A stretch of DNA of 64,000 nt from Platanthera guangdongensis (GCA_039583875.1 CM077165.1:77364757-77428756); one strand, 5' to 3'; numbered from the stretch's first letter, positions 9,932-20,440 are shown. The notes: generated by a model from the sequence alone, not told the origin. Program-made: numbers and translations.

Positions 9932-11653
9932 TCATACTTTGTTCCTCTCAAATTGATGCAACTCCTCTTGCATGGCAATGATCCAGTGTGGATCTTGCTC
10001 TGCATCTTGAATGGACTGAGGTTCAATTTGAGAAAGAAAGCAGGTGTGCAACAGGTTTTGGTTGACCTGATTTCTGGTTTGCACACCAGCTGAGATTTCT
10101 CCAATTATCTGGGAAATTGGATGGTCTCTTGATGTTACTAAATCAACAGGGGGTGTTGATCCTTCACCAACCTGTGTTGTTGTTTCCTCTTGTGGTACAA
10201 CAACTAGCTCTTCCGGTTGAGCTTCAATATGTTGAGCATTGCTTTCATCTTCACTACTTTCATCCTCTTGAGCAACCTGTAGCTTGTTCATATCTTCAAC
10301 TAGAGAGTGTTCCTGCAAAGGTTCTATGGTAGAAGAAATCTTCTCCTTGAAAGACATGTTAGTTTCATCAAAAGAAACATGAACAGATTCCTCAATTTTC
10401 AATGATGATTTATTATAAACCCTATAGGCCTTGCTGATCATGGAGTATCCCAGAAACACTCCTTCATCAGCTTTGGCTTGAAATTTTGCTAGATGTTTCT
10501 TATCATTATTGTGAATATAGCAAATGCAACCAAAAATTTTGAAATAGTCAACTTTAGGTTTCTTCCCTTTGAGTAATTCATAGGGAGTCTTTCCCTTCAG
10601 TTTATGTATCAGACTCCTGTTCAGCACATAGTTGGAGGTGTTCACTGCCTCTGCCCAAAAGGATAGAGGTAGATGAGCATTTGACAACAATGTAGTGGCA
10701 GATTCAATAAGGGTTCTATTTTTCCTTTCAGCTACCTCATTTTGTTGAGGAGTTCTAGGAGCTGAGAAAGTATGTCTGATCCCTTCACTCTGACAGAACT
10801 CTTGCATAAGAAGAGAATCAAACTCTGTCCCATGATCACTTCTGATCAGGGCAATGTGAGTATTGAACTCAATCTTTATACATTTGAGAAACTCTGTCAG
10901 ACACTTAAAGTTATCAGACTTCTTCCTTAGAAAGAACACCCAAGTGAATCTAGAGAAGTCATCTACAACAACTAAAGTGTAGGATTTCCCTCCTAGGCTT
11001 TGTACTGTGATGGGTCCAAATAGATCCATGTGTAACAGATACAGTATCCTAGGTGAATCACTCTTATTAAGTGACTTAAAACTGTTTTTAGTTTGCTTGC
11101 CTAATTGACAAGCCTTGTAGAGTCCTTCCTTCTTGTAGGGGCCAGAAGGTAGTCCTTTAACAAGATTGTCCTTGGATAGCCTAGCAATAGTTCTAAGGTT
11201 TAGGTGTCCTAGTCTCTTATGCCATAAAACATTTGGTCTATAAACTGAATTGAATAAGCAGATATCTATAGAAGTTGAAAGAAAATCTACAAGGTAGATG
11301 TTACCTTTCCTTTTACCTGTCAACACAGTGGTGTTGTCCTCTGACTTGATCTTGCATAGGGTTTTGCTGAAGGTCACCTGGTAGCCTTCATCACATAGCT
11401 GACTGATACTGATTAGGTTGTGCTTCAGTCCTTCCACATATGCTACCTTCTTGAAGGTTACAGAACCAATCTGGACTGCTCCATATCCTTTAGTTTGTCC
11501 AAAGTTGGAGTCACCAAAGATAACTTTGGGTCCAAGCTTGGCTTTAAAGGAATTTAGGTTGTCCTTGTTCCCTGTCATGTGCTTAGAGCACCCACTATCC
11601 AAATACCATTGCTGGTTAGATGTTGGATAGGTCTTCACCTGCACATTAAGCAA
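9932..11653 (-). CDS. pol: Copia-1 pol, N-terminal part: protease and integrase
   Basis: It opens near 11660 just after gag, one base out of the gag frame. The protease motif is 'WYLDSGCSKHMTG' with the catalytic Asp. The pre-integrase zinc finger is 'HKRLGHLN...YKACQLGKQ'; its first Cys is Tyr here, while Copia-4 has 'CSACQKGK'. The integrase core has 'HMDLFGP', 'RSDHGTEF' and 'PQQNEVAERKNRTLIE', giving the D,D,E triad, with a Gly to Glu change before VAER. A typical C-terminal 'EGVFLGYS...AYRVYN' follows. The frame ends at the TGA described for RT. The leading Met codon would be TTG, so expression as a gag-pol fusion is more likely than a separate start. Confidence 0.92.
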   Translation of the reverse strand: MLNVQVKTYPTSNQQWYLDSGCSKHMTGNKDNLNSFKAKLGPKVIFGDSNFGQTKGYGAVQIGSVTFKKVAYVEGLKHNLISISQLCDEGYQVTFSKTLCKIKSEDNTTVLTGKRKGNIYLVDFLSTSIDICLFNSVYRPNVLWHKRLGHLNLRTIARLSKDNLVKGLPSGPYKKEGLYKACQLGKQTKNSFKSLNKSDSPRILYLLHMDLFGPITVQSLGGKSYTLVVVDDFSRFTWVFFLRKKSDNFKCLTEFLKCIKIEFNTHIALIRSDHGTEFDSLLMQEFCQSEGIRHTFSAPRTPQQNEVAERKNRTLIESATTLLSNAHLPLSFWAEAVNTSNYVLNRSLIHKLKGKTPYELLKGKKPKVDYFKIFGCICYIHNNDKKHLAKFQAKADEGVFLGYSMISKAYRVYNKSSLKIEESVHVSFDETNMSFKEKISSTIEPLQEHSLVEDMNKLQVAQEDESSEDESNAQHIEAQPEELVVVPQEETTTQVGEGSTPPVDLVTSRDHPISQIIGEISAGVQTRNQVNQNLLHTCFLSQIEPQSIQDAEQDPHWIIAMQEELHQFERNKV

Positions 11654-11659
11654 TTCACT

Positions 11660-12071
11660 TGTTTTTGACCCAGTTTACCTTGGGCCTAGGTTGATAACCT
11701 TTAAATTCAGAAATGAAAGACATCCCTGGCTGACTCTTATATCCTTCAGGATGATATCTCCTTGGAGGTAAAATCCATTCAGTATAAGGGTTAAATGTTT
11801 GGGATGAAGAACCCTCAGGATTCAATTTTGACTTGCCATTGAAAAAATTTCCAGAGCTCTGACCTCTGTTCGATGATCTTGGAGCTGAGTTCGACGATCT
11901 TGGGTCAGATCGTCGAGCTCCGTTCGACGGTCGACTATGGCTGAGGTCAGGTATATGGGATCGTCGAGCAGCGTTCGACGATCTTGGCTGAGATCGTCGA
12001 TCTGCGTTCGACGATATTCCCTGAGATCGTCGAGCTGCGTTCGGCGATCGTCGATCTTCATTCGGCGATCG
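11660..12071 (-). repeat. CpG box array inside the 3' end of Copia-1 gag, translated
   Basis: Boxes such as ATCGTCGAGCTGCGTTCGAC fill about 11860-12095. In the gag frame they encode a repeated peptide of the type SSNAARRS / SSNADRRS; in another frame they read RRTQLDDL. The gag frame stays open from just after the TGA at 12072 down to a TGA near 11660. Copia-3 and Copia-4 have no such insert at the matching place, where they instead carry a zinc knuckle. This looks like a box cluster that spread into, or grew within, the coding region. Confidence 0.85.
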
Positions 12072-13730
12072 TCAATCTCCGTTCGACGATTTGTACTGGA
12101 CTTTGGTTTTCTGAGGCAGATCAGAATTTTTCCTGGCAACCTCTACGACTCCCTTTCCCTTGTCAGAAATGAACTTGATAGGGGTTGTTAGAACAATAGG
12201 TTGGCTAGATGAGGCACCCAAGCCCAGTGTACTATTGAATCTTGAGTTCACTGTGCTTGTGATGTCCATCAGCTTGATGCTTCTCCCATTGAGAGATTCT
12301 TCAAGCTTCTTGGCCTCAGAGAGTTCACTCTTCAGTGAAGCTATCTGTTCCCTATAGTTCTCCAACTCCTGAGAGAGTTTGAGGTTTTCTGATTTTAAAG
12401 CACTTTGTTCAGATAGTTGCTTTCTGAGAGAGATGATCTCTTTCTCAGACTTTAGCAGGTCTAAACATAGTGCCTTAAATTCAAGTTTGAAATCTTCTGA
12501 AGTGAAATCAAAAGAGCTGATTACCTGATCTTCTTCAGGTTGTGTCTCTGAGTCTGACTCTAACTCTTCTTCCTCTGAGTTGTGTTGTGAGGCATTGATT
12601 GCCATCATGCAGAATTCTTTTTCCTCTGCATCATCCTCATCATCACTTGAGCTGGAAGAGGCCTCTGACTCCTCTTCAGTCTCACTCCAGGATTCAGCAA
12701 CAAATCCTTTCCTTGTGTGCTTATTTTTGCTGGAGGAAGGTTTGTTGTTTCCATTCCTTTTGGAGTCCTTCTCCTTTCTTCTTTCTTTTCTGTCCCTTCT
12801 GTCTTTGTTCTTGTTTTCTGGACAGTCAGGAACCATATGCCCTGGTTTCCTGCAACCAAAGCAAATAATGTCCTTGCTATTGCCAATGGACTTGTCATAC
12901 CTTGGCTTGTCTTGCTCCTTGTATGATCTTCTTCTGAAGTCCTTTCTGGCCATCTTGTAGAATCTTTTGGCCAACAAGCTGAGAAGTTCATCATTGGCTG
13001 TTCCTTTTTCTTCAGGCAAATCCTCAGCTGCCTTAAATGCTATAGTCTTCTCTTTTCTTGTGGCTGGTGAAGCAGCCTTCTGTTCTTCTTCTCTGTTCTT
13101 GATGAGTAGCTCATAAGATTTGAGCTTACCCAACAAGGCTTCAGTTGTGATCTCATTCAGGCTTCTGGCATCTTTAATTGGCCAGATTCTTGAATCCCAA
13201 GTGCTGGGGAAGCACATTAGGATCTTGTCATTGAGTTCTGTTAGTGAGATCTCTTTGTCTAATGTCCTCAGTTCACTGACAATTAGACTCAGTCTGTTGT
13301 ACATGTCTCCCACTGATTCAGTTTCTCCCTTCTTGAAGTTCTCATATTGGGAGATGAGATGAGATCTTCTGTCCTTTCTCTCATCAGCTGAGCCAGAAAC
13401 AATTTCTGAAAGCCTGTCCCAAATCTCCTTGGCTGAATTACATTCAGCTACCTTCTAAAAAATGTCATCTGACATTGTTTGAGCTAGAATGTTCATTGCC
13501 TTGGCATCATCTACTTTCCACTTTTTAATGTCAGCATATGTTCCTGATGGAGGTGGAACAGCATTTGTGCTTGTGCTCTCTAGAGGTCTTGGACACACTG
13601 TTAAGACGGAATTAAAAATATCTTCGTCAATAGAATTCATGTATAGTCTAATCCTTGCTTTCCAAAGTGCAAACTTTGACAGATTGCACACTGGAGGTCT
13701 GGTGCTAGCATAGTCTTTGTTTTGGTCCAT
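12072..13730 (-). CDS. gag: gag of Copia-1, one internal TAG
   Basis: The frame starts at the ATG at 13730 (MDQNKDYASTRPP) and has one TAG at 13455-13457 (DDIF-stop-KVAE; Copia-4 has Gln here, so CAG to TAG). The N-terminal half is the copia-type UBN2/gag core ('ALWKARIRLYM', 'AKEIWDRLSE', 'LNDKILMCFPSTWDSRI'). A CCHC knuckle CFGCRKPGHMVPDC lies at about 12825-12866. Next come a Lys/Arg-rich part, a Ser/Glu-rich acidic part and a heptad-like coiled coil (about 12290-12480). The TGA at 12072 lies in a box where sister boxes read CGA, so gag probably once ran on to near 11660. Confidence 0.9.
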
Positions 13731-13847
13731 GATTTGTGCAGACTAAATTTAATGATAAAATATAAAAAGAAGGATCTAGTTTGGGATCTTTGGGGTTCAG
13801 GTGTTAGCCTGTACAACCAAACAGATATGGTATGTTTAACCAACCTC

Positions 13848-13859
13848 GCTTTGATACCA
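13848..13859 (-). other. Primer-binding site of Copia-1
   Basis: On the minus strand it reads TGGTATCAAAGC, 2 bases inside the 5' LTR boundary. It is complementary to the initiator Met tRNA 3' end. It fixes the 5' LTR as the right-hand copy and the element orientation as minus. Confidence 0.88.
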
Positions 13860-14081
13860 ATTGAAAGGGGAAACTAGATCAGATATACTCTAAAGGGGGG
13901 GTGAATAGAGTATATGGTGCTTTTTAAAATACAAAGAAAAACTTTTGCAAAGCTTTACAACAATTGTTGTAATGAGTGTAAGCAGGGAAGCAGAAATAAA
14001 ACTAAGCTATGCAGAAACTAAGCACAAGAAAATCTAGGCCAGAAACAAAAAGAAAACATGCAGAACCAGATGACACAAGGA

Positions 14082-14115
14082 AATATAGTGGTTCCCCAAC
14101 TTGGGTACATCCACT
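14082..14115 (-). promoter_or_regulatory. Conserved promoter block in Copia-1 5' LTR
   Basis: Identical to 3438-3471: GTGGATGTACCCAAGTTGGG, then GAACCACTATATTT on the minus strand. In this 5' LTR it would drive the full-length RNA leftward into gag. Confidence 0.65.
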
Positions 14116-14945
14116 CTTCTACCACCCTAGGTAGGAATCCACTGCAGGATGAGTTGATCAGGTGTCCTGGGCACCAATGAGCTTTTGATAAGGTGCTCAA
14201 AAACCAAATCAGATTTTTTGATCAGGTGTCTTGCCACCAATGAGCTTTTGACAAGGTGCCCAAAAACCAGATTCAAACTTTTGAAGGGAGTTTGAAAAAC
14301 CCTTTACAGAATGGGGGTGAGAGAGTGATGGCAGTCTTCTCTTTCTCAAGCAACTGAGAAGACTATGTGGATTCAGTGATGTTTGTCAAAGCTCCCCCTG
14401 AGTCCTTGAAATCTTCAGGAAAATGAGCTTTGCTGAGGGTGATAGGCCTTCAAAGATAGATCTCCAGCAAAAGATGATTTCAGCAAGCTGAAATTTTGAG
14501 TGTCTGGAGTCTTGAGATGATGTTGGCCTTGAACACTTGAGAGCTGAAGAGATCTGAAGAATGTTTGAAAGCTTGATCTCTTGATGAGTGTTCTTCTGAA
14601 TTCTTGTTGACAGAAGATTGAGAGAGTCTCTGTGTATAGAGAGGTGTCCTCTACTTGTCTATCTCTATTCTCTTGTTCTTGTCTATCTTCTTTCTGATTC
14701 AAAAAACATTCTATCTTTTATTCTCTGAGTCTGAATAGAAAATTGCTCTGTCAAAGATAGCCGTTGGTCTGAATTAATTACAGCCTTAATTGCATAAAAT
14801 GTTCTGAAGGAAAGTCCACTGAATTATTCCTTGAAAAGTCCCTTGAAACTTGCTCCAGAAGTAAATGAAAATGGCTGGCAGATCTTCTGAATTAAATGCA
14901 GAATAACTTCTATCTGTTTTGAATTTGAATTCAGAAAGATAACTG

Positions 14946-15283
14946 AAATCGTCGAACTGAGCTCTGCTATCGTCGAGCTGAGCTCAGCGAATTGGAAAAT
15001 GCAAGCAGCAAAGAAATCGTCGATCTGAGCTCAAAGATCGTCGAACTGAGCTCAAAGATAAGGATCCAGAGCAGAGTCAAAATCGTCGACCTGAGCTCAG
15101 CGATCGTCGAATGGAGTTCGACGATATTGAGAAGTTGAGCTCAGCGATCGTCGACCGGAGCTCGACGATATTATGATGGTTGAGCTCAGCGATCGTCGAA
15201 TGGAGCTCGACGATCTGTCAATAGTTGAGCTAGACGATCGTCGACCGGAGTTCGACGAAACGTCGTGCTGAGCTCGACGATTT
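14946..15283. repeat. CpG box array in Copia-1 5' LTR
   Basis: Same array as 4303-4640, with two transitions between the copies (CTCAGAG/CTCAAAG and GAGCTTAG/GAGCTCAG). Confidence 0.9.
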
Positions 15284-15455
15284 GGACTTAGTCTCCAGAA
15301 AAATTTGGGCCTTCAGGACAGCTTCCAAACCTAGACTCCTAATCCCTTAGACTCAATTCTAATTGACCTATAATCTATACAGAAGGTCAAAACATAAAAT
15401 CCTAGAGACATAGTGATCCTGACCCAAATTAGTAATAGGGTGTTCCAACAGTTAA

Positions 15456-16704
15456 GACGGTTCGGTGTGATGCCAAATCGGTGATACGCTCTTTATATCA
15501 GCTAGCGCCTAAGGAGATGGCGGAGCTGAAGGTACAACTTCAAGAGTTGTTGGAGCAAGGTTGTGTGCACCCAAGTTCGTCGCCTTGGAGCTCACCGGTC
15601 CTTTTTGTGAAGAAGAAGGACGGAAGCTTGAGACTTTGTATTGATTATCGAGAGCTGAACAAGCTAACGTAGAAGAACAAGTACCTGATCCCAAGGATTG
15701 ATGATCTACTCGATTAGTTATTCGGGGCATCGGTGTACTCTAAATTGGATCTTAAGTCTGGTTACCATCAGCTGAGAATAAGGGAGTGTGATATCCCTAA
15801 GACAGCATTCAGTACGAGATACGGGCATTACGAGTTTACGGTCATGCCGTTTGGGATGACTAATGCGCCGTCGGTGTTCATGGATTTGATGAACAGGACT
15901 TTCAGGGAGTACCTAGACCATTTTGTGATTGTCTTCATCAACGATATATTGGTGTACTCGCAGTGTGCGGAGGATCACTTTAAGCATCTACATTTGGTGC
16001 TGGAGACGCTGAGGAAGAATCAATTTTACGCCAAGTTCTCCAAATGCGAGTTTTGGTTGTCCTCAGTTGAGTTCCTTGGTCACATAGTCAGTGGAGAGGG
16101 AATTGCGGTGGATCCGGTGAAGGTTGTTGCGATACGAGAGTGGCCTGTGTTGTCTATGGTAGCAGAAGTCCGGAGTTTTCTGGGGCTTGCCGGCTATTAC
16201 AGGCGCTTCATGGAGAACTTCTTGTGGATAGCGTTACCCCTCACGACTCTGACGAGGAAAGAGCAGAAGTTTGTTTGGACGCCGGAGTGCGCACGAGCTT
16301 TTGAGGAGTTGAAGAGTCGGCTGACCACGGTGCCTGTGCTGAGTTCACCGAGTGGGACCGAAGGTTTTGAGATCTACAGCGATGCGTCAGGCAGTGGACT
16401 GGGTTGTGTCCTACTGCAGCATGGTAGTGTGATAGTGTTTGGCTCACGACAACTGAAAGTGCATGAGAGGAATTATCTGGTCCATGACTTGGAGTTAGCG
16501 GCCGTGATTTTTGCCTTGAAGCTGTGGAGGCACTACTTGTACGGGGTGAAGGTCGACATCTATACTGACCAAAGGAGTCTGAAATACTTGTTGGATCAGA
16601 AAGATCTAAACATGCGACAGAGGGGATGGATAGAGTTCCGGGGGACTACACGTTCAAAATTCACTATGTGCATGGGAAAGGTAATGCGGTTGCAGACGCG
16701 TTGA
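15456..16704 (+). pseudogene. Gypsy-1 reverse transcriptase and RNase H, broken
   Basis: RT begins '[20 protein letters not shown]', with '[31 protein letters not shown]', then TAG stops at about 15670 and 15717 before '[16 protein letters not shown]'. The catalytic motif is FINDILVYS, where gypsy elements have F(I/V)DDILVYS: the first Asp is Asn. RNase H has '[16 protein letters not shown]', '[21 protein letters not shown]' and '[11 protein letters not shown]', and shifts frame near 16620-16640. The enzyme could not be active. It continues Gypsy-1 after the Copia-1 insertion. Confidence 0.92.
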
Positions 16705-18295
16705 GTCGCAGGGCCCTAGCTCAAGCCAATTGGTTGTCAGTCCATGACGAGCGATTGGTTCAGGAGTTGGAGGCATTGGAGTTCTCTTGCGTAGACAAGC
16801 AGTTAAGTGATGAAGCGCTATTGAACTGGACTGAAGTTCAATGTGACCTGGCTGATCGGATTCGGCAGGCTTTGGATTTTGATGGCCGCATGAAGCAACT
16901 CATGATAGAGGCTTTGGATGGGTCAAATTCCCAATTTGTTGTTGAGGATGGATTACTTTGGAAAGACAGTCGTCTGTGCGTCCCAAACGTGGGCAATTTG
17001 TGGGTGGAATTGTTGTACGAGGCACATCATACCAAGTACTTGATTCACCCGGGGAGCACGAAGATGTACCGCGATGTGAAGAAATTGTTCTAGTGGCCAG
17101 GACTTAAGAGGGATGTGGCACTGTACGTGGCGAACTGTCAAACATGTGCCTTGGTGAAGGCGGAGTGCCAAAAACCGGGAGGATTCTTGAAGTCCTTGCC
17201 TATTCATGAGTGGAAGTTTGACGACATTACTATGGACTTTGTGCATGGGTTGCCAAGGTCGCAGAAGGGAAACGATGCCATCTAGGTGATCGTGGATCGT
17301 TTGACGAAGGTGTCGCACTTCATTCCGCATAAGAAGGACGATTCTGTGGAGAAATTGGCAAAGTTATATGTGGATAACATAGTACAACTTCACGGTGTGC
17401 CCCGCGGCACCGTGAGTGATCAAGATGGGTGGTTCACGTCCAATGATTGGAGGCTGGTGCAGCAGATGTTGGGAACAAAGTTGAGTTTCTGCATAGCCTT
17501 TCATCCGCAGACGGATGGTCAGACCAAGAGGGTCAATAGGACAATGGAGGACATGCTTCGCATGTGCGTCCTGGACTTCGGGAAGTAGTGGGAAGATCAC
17601 CTATACTTGGTGGAATTCGCTTACAACAATAGCTACCAGGAGAGCATACAAATGGCGCCCTTCGACGCCCTATATGGTAGAAGTTATCGCAGGACGTTGT
17701 CTTCGTTGGAAACGGGTGAGTCGAAGTTGTATAAGCGGTAAGAGGGGTAAGATGCTACATCGTTGGTTCAATGATTCGAGAGAGGTTGCTAATCGCTGAG
17801 GATCGCCAAGCTAAGTACTATAACGCCAAGCATAGGAATGTGGAGTTCGCTGTCGGTGACTGGGTGTACTTGAAGATCAAGTCGTTCAAGGGTGTCTCGC
17901 GGGTGCGGCATTTGAAGAAGCTAAGCCCGAGGTACCTTGGACTGTTTGAGATTGTGGAGCGGATTAGCGAAGCAACTTATCGATTAAGGCTTTCAGTGGA
18001 GCTAAGTGGTCTACCCGATGTATTCTATATATCAGTGTTGTGGAAGGCGGTGCAAGAGCCTTCGCAAGTGATTGCGGTCGACCAAGTGCCGGTCGATAAT
18101 GGATTGACGACGAAGGTCAAACCTATACGCATTGAGGACTCGGAATTCAAGCGGCTACACAACAAAGAGATCAGGATGGTCAAGGTCCATTGGGACAACT
18201 GCGGTCGGGAGGAGCTCTCGTGGGAGCGAGAGCAGACCATGCTTGAGGAGTACCTAGAGTTATTCCACCCAGGTACCGTTTTAGTTTTGTGTTAA
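16626..18295 (+). pseudogene. Gypsy-1 integrase with chromodomain-like tail, broken
   Basis: The frame from 16626 first finishes RNase H ([17 protein letters not shown]), then has the zinc finger 'HHTKYLIHPGSTKM...CQTCALVK' with a stop between (17091). The core has 'WKFDDITMDFVHGLP', 'VSDQDGWFTS' and 'HPQTDGQTKRVNRTMEDMLR'; the catalytic Glu of QT(E)RVN is Lys here. Stops lie at about 17283 and 17586, and a frameshift near 17700-17770. The tail at 17771-18295 has 'GDWVYLKIK', 'LSPRYLGLFEIVERI' and ends 'VKVHWDNCGREELSWEREQTM', the chromodomain-like end known from Tekay/Del chromoviruses. Confidence 0.9.
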
Positions 18296-18330
18296 TTTTC
18301 CTTTTCTGTAATTTCGGGACAAAATTTTTT

Positions 18331-18345
18331 TAAGAGGGAGAGAGT
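18331..18345 (+). other. Polypurine tract of Gypsy-1
   Basis: TAAGAGGGAGAGAGT directly precedes the 3' LTR start TGTAATGCCCCG. It is the expected plus-strand primer. Confidence 0.85.
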
Positions 18346-20060
18346 TGTAATGCCCCGAAACTCAAAAGAGCGACGGGTAGCATTTCGGACCAAGTTTGGA
18401 ACTTGGTATAGGTTACACGGCCTGGAACACGGGCGTGTCCCAGGGCGTGTCGTGCTCATGTCGACGATCTGGCCCAGATTTTGGATTTCAAGTTCGAATC
18501 GTGGTCGTCCGTTTCCTTATTTTGGGATCTAACGGCTGGGGGTTGTTCCTGCTGGGTTATACCCGGGAATAGGGTTTCAAAGCCCTCATTTTCTCTTACT
18601 CAATCTCTTTTTAAAGTTCTAGAGAGAGGGGAGAGCAAGGAAGAAGAAGGAGGCTAGATCCGGTCACCGGCGGAACTTCAGAGCTCCAAATCGCGAGCCG
18701 ACTTCGGATCTACGAAGGAGAGGACATTGCGGTGCTTTTCATCTGCATAGATTTCCATGGCGCCAAGGAAGAATGCTAGGATAACGATTCTCATCCTAGG
18801 ACATGTGTAGTCCTCTTTTCCTTTGCATAGGAAGCCCGCTCTCGCGAGTTTGCGGTGAGTTTGAGGCGTTCCTTCAGGTGGACATGAATAGTCCCCGTTA
18901 TGTACACATAGAGTCCGTAACCGAGAACGGACATAGGCATGATGTGTGAAGCCTACCCGGACAAGTTGGTCTGGATCGGTGATGTTGCATTGCATAATGG
19001 CCGGAGAAGACTCCGCGCGAATGGTTGTTTTTCGGGTTTTCTACGCGGTAGATTGCAATAGGGAGCCTTGGGGACTAACTCCAAGTTGCACCCGGAAAAC
19101 TGGGCAGATATGTGATTCTGCCAACATGATGGCCTGGGAGCCAACTTGAACATAACCGGGTTATGTGAAGTGTGTGATGGAAACGGGACTCGGGGAGGTT
19201 TGACCCGCGCATATGGCTTAAATTGACGTTTCGGTGTGAGCAATGGGTCAGGCGGAACCGTACCCGCTCTATGTCGTTCGGTGGGAGCCGTTGGCATAGA
19301 TGGAGGGTCTTCGGCGGTCTATGGCTTAAATTGATGTGACCCATGCCGGGAAGACAAAAATGCGCGCAAGATTGGTGGTCCAAGTAGCGGTGGTAAGACC
19401 GAAATGTCTATGCCTTAAATTGACGTGACGTTGACCGGTTCACCGAGAATGTGCCCTGAGAGCACGGGGTGTATGGTCGTGCGTGCCCACGCCTGTGATG
19501 AAGTGTTAACACTATACTGCTTGGTTATGCTAACAAAGTGCAGGGAAAGGAGCATCGCTGCCCCGAGTTTGGGGGCGGGATCGTTATAATTTGGTCAGCA
19601 TAGCTGACCGTTGCTTTTGTTTGTCACCGTTACGGTGGATTGTTGCTTGCAGGTGCTGCGGAGCCGAGCGGTAAATAGCAGGCAAAAGCCCAAGTCGTTG
19701 AGCCGGCCCTTGAAGTCCTAATTGGAGTGTTTACTTGCTTTATTCATGTGTGACCGGCCTGCGTGCCGAGGTTTGTAAAACACTATAATTTGAGTAAATA
19801 ATTGTAAGGCCTTAAGGCCATTGTACTTGTGTATTATAAGTTCATTCATATGGGGTGTTGTAGTGGACATTCATGCTTTTGCTGGGTTCTTTGTTTTGCA
19901 ACCTTTTAAATTGCTTCCGCTAGAATGTACTCTGTGTAGGGCATTGATTCTTAGTTGGATGGTTTCCATTGAGTAACCTCCCGGTCTGTGTGTGGTATAT
20001 GACGTTGGGCCCCGGCCGGACCTACTGCAATATATTATGCGACAAATAGGGGGTGTTTCA
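18346..20060 (+). repeat. 3' LTR of Gypsy-1 (full length, 1715 bp)
   Basis: It runs from TGTAATGCCCCG to GGGGGTGTTTCA. Near its start is ACACGGGCGTGTC, a motif that is multiplied in the related LTR fragment at 42161. It has the three TATGGCTTAAATTGACGT-like copies (about 19210, 19320 and 19410) and the same GA-rich stretch as the 5' LTR. It is followed directly by a piece of Copia-2 LTR. Confidence 0.93.
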
Positions 20061-20421
20061 TAGTTCACCACCAAGAATATGGTATCCACCACATCACCAG
20101 AGATCAAGGGCGTGGACCAATGCCGATCTCACAATCTCCAAACACAGTCTGCCATAAAGGACTCCACGGACTCAAACTGAGTCTGTCACACTTCCGCGGA
20201 TATAACACCAATCCGCCCGATTACATCAAGGAGAACAAACCAACAGAAAAACCTCAAGCCGAGCTGACATAACACCGTCATCAGGTCGCAGTAAACAGAC
20301 CACCCAAGCAACACCACCAGTTCACCCAGGCCACACCATCACTTAACCAAGACCGCACCATCAGTCTGCCCAGGTCACGCGGTCTCCTCAATCAACTACT
20401 TTCACTTCATAATTTTCAACA
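20061..20421 (-). repeat. 3' LTR fragment of Copia-2
   Basis: It matches about 25762-26132 (for example 'CACCAAGAAT...ATCAAGGGC.TGGACCAATG'). It begins where the Gypsy-1 LTR ends, which places the Gypsy-1 insertion inside this LTR. It ends TTTTCAACA. Confidence 0.9.
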
Positions 20422-20440
20422 CTCCCCCATGAAGTGAGAA
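20422..20440 (-). other. Polypurine tract of Copia-2
   Basis: On the minus strand it reads TCACTTCATGGGGGAGTG, directly before the LTR start TGTTGAAAA. It differs from the AAATAGGGGGAGATT type of the Sirevirus-like elements here. Confidence 0.75.

Larger units (their letters stand above)
3218..15450 (-). mobile_element. Copia-1, Sirevirus-type Ty1/copia element with envelope-like gene
   Basis: This is a complete 12,233-bp element inserted in Gypsy-1 with a 5-bp target duplication GTTAA (3213-3217 and 15451-15455). Read on the minus strand it has 5' LTR, primer site, gag, protease-integrase-RT-RNase H (Ty1/copia order), an extra large gene, polypurine tract and 3' LTR. The extra gene after pol, the multi-kb size and the CpG box arrays fit envelope-type Sireviruses. 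The LTRs are 1589 bp each and differ at about 9 sites by eye (~0.6%), so insertion is recent. Four in-frame stop codons interrupt otherwise open genes. Confidence 0.96.
13862..15450 (-). repeat. 5' LTR of Copia-1
   Basis: 1589 bp, TG at 13862 and CCAACA at 15450, followed by the GTTAA target duplication. It is almost identical to 3218-4806. The differences I found by eye are about nine single substitutions, seven of them C/T or G/A. Confidence 0.95.
1..20060 (+). mobile_element. Gypsy-1, Ty3/gypsy (Tekay/Del-like) LTR retrotransposon, interrupted by Copia-1
   Basis: The order is 5' LTR (its first ~138 bp lie left of the window), primer-binding site, gag with zinc knuckles, protease, RT, RNase H, integrase with a chromodomain-like tail, polypurine tract and 3' LTR. 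Protease-RT-RNase H-integrase is the Ty3/gypsy order. Copia-1 interrupts it at 3218-15450. The element is dead: gag is shortened, the protease-RT linker is mostly deleted, and there are many stops and changed catalytic residues. Its LTRs differ by roughly 5% in the first 100 bp I compared, mostly C/T and G/A, so it is older than Copia-1. It sits in the 3' LTR of Copia-2. Its target duplication cannot be checked because the left end is outside the window. Confidence 0.93.

Noticed and set aside
11640..11690. Programmed frameshift between gag and pol of Copia-1
   Set aside because: Pol is one base out of the gag frame with only ~20 bases of overlap, but Copia-4 has gag and pol in the same frame with a stop between, so the offset may be a plain indel. 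No slippery site is clear.
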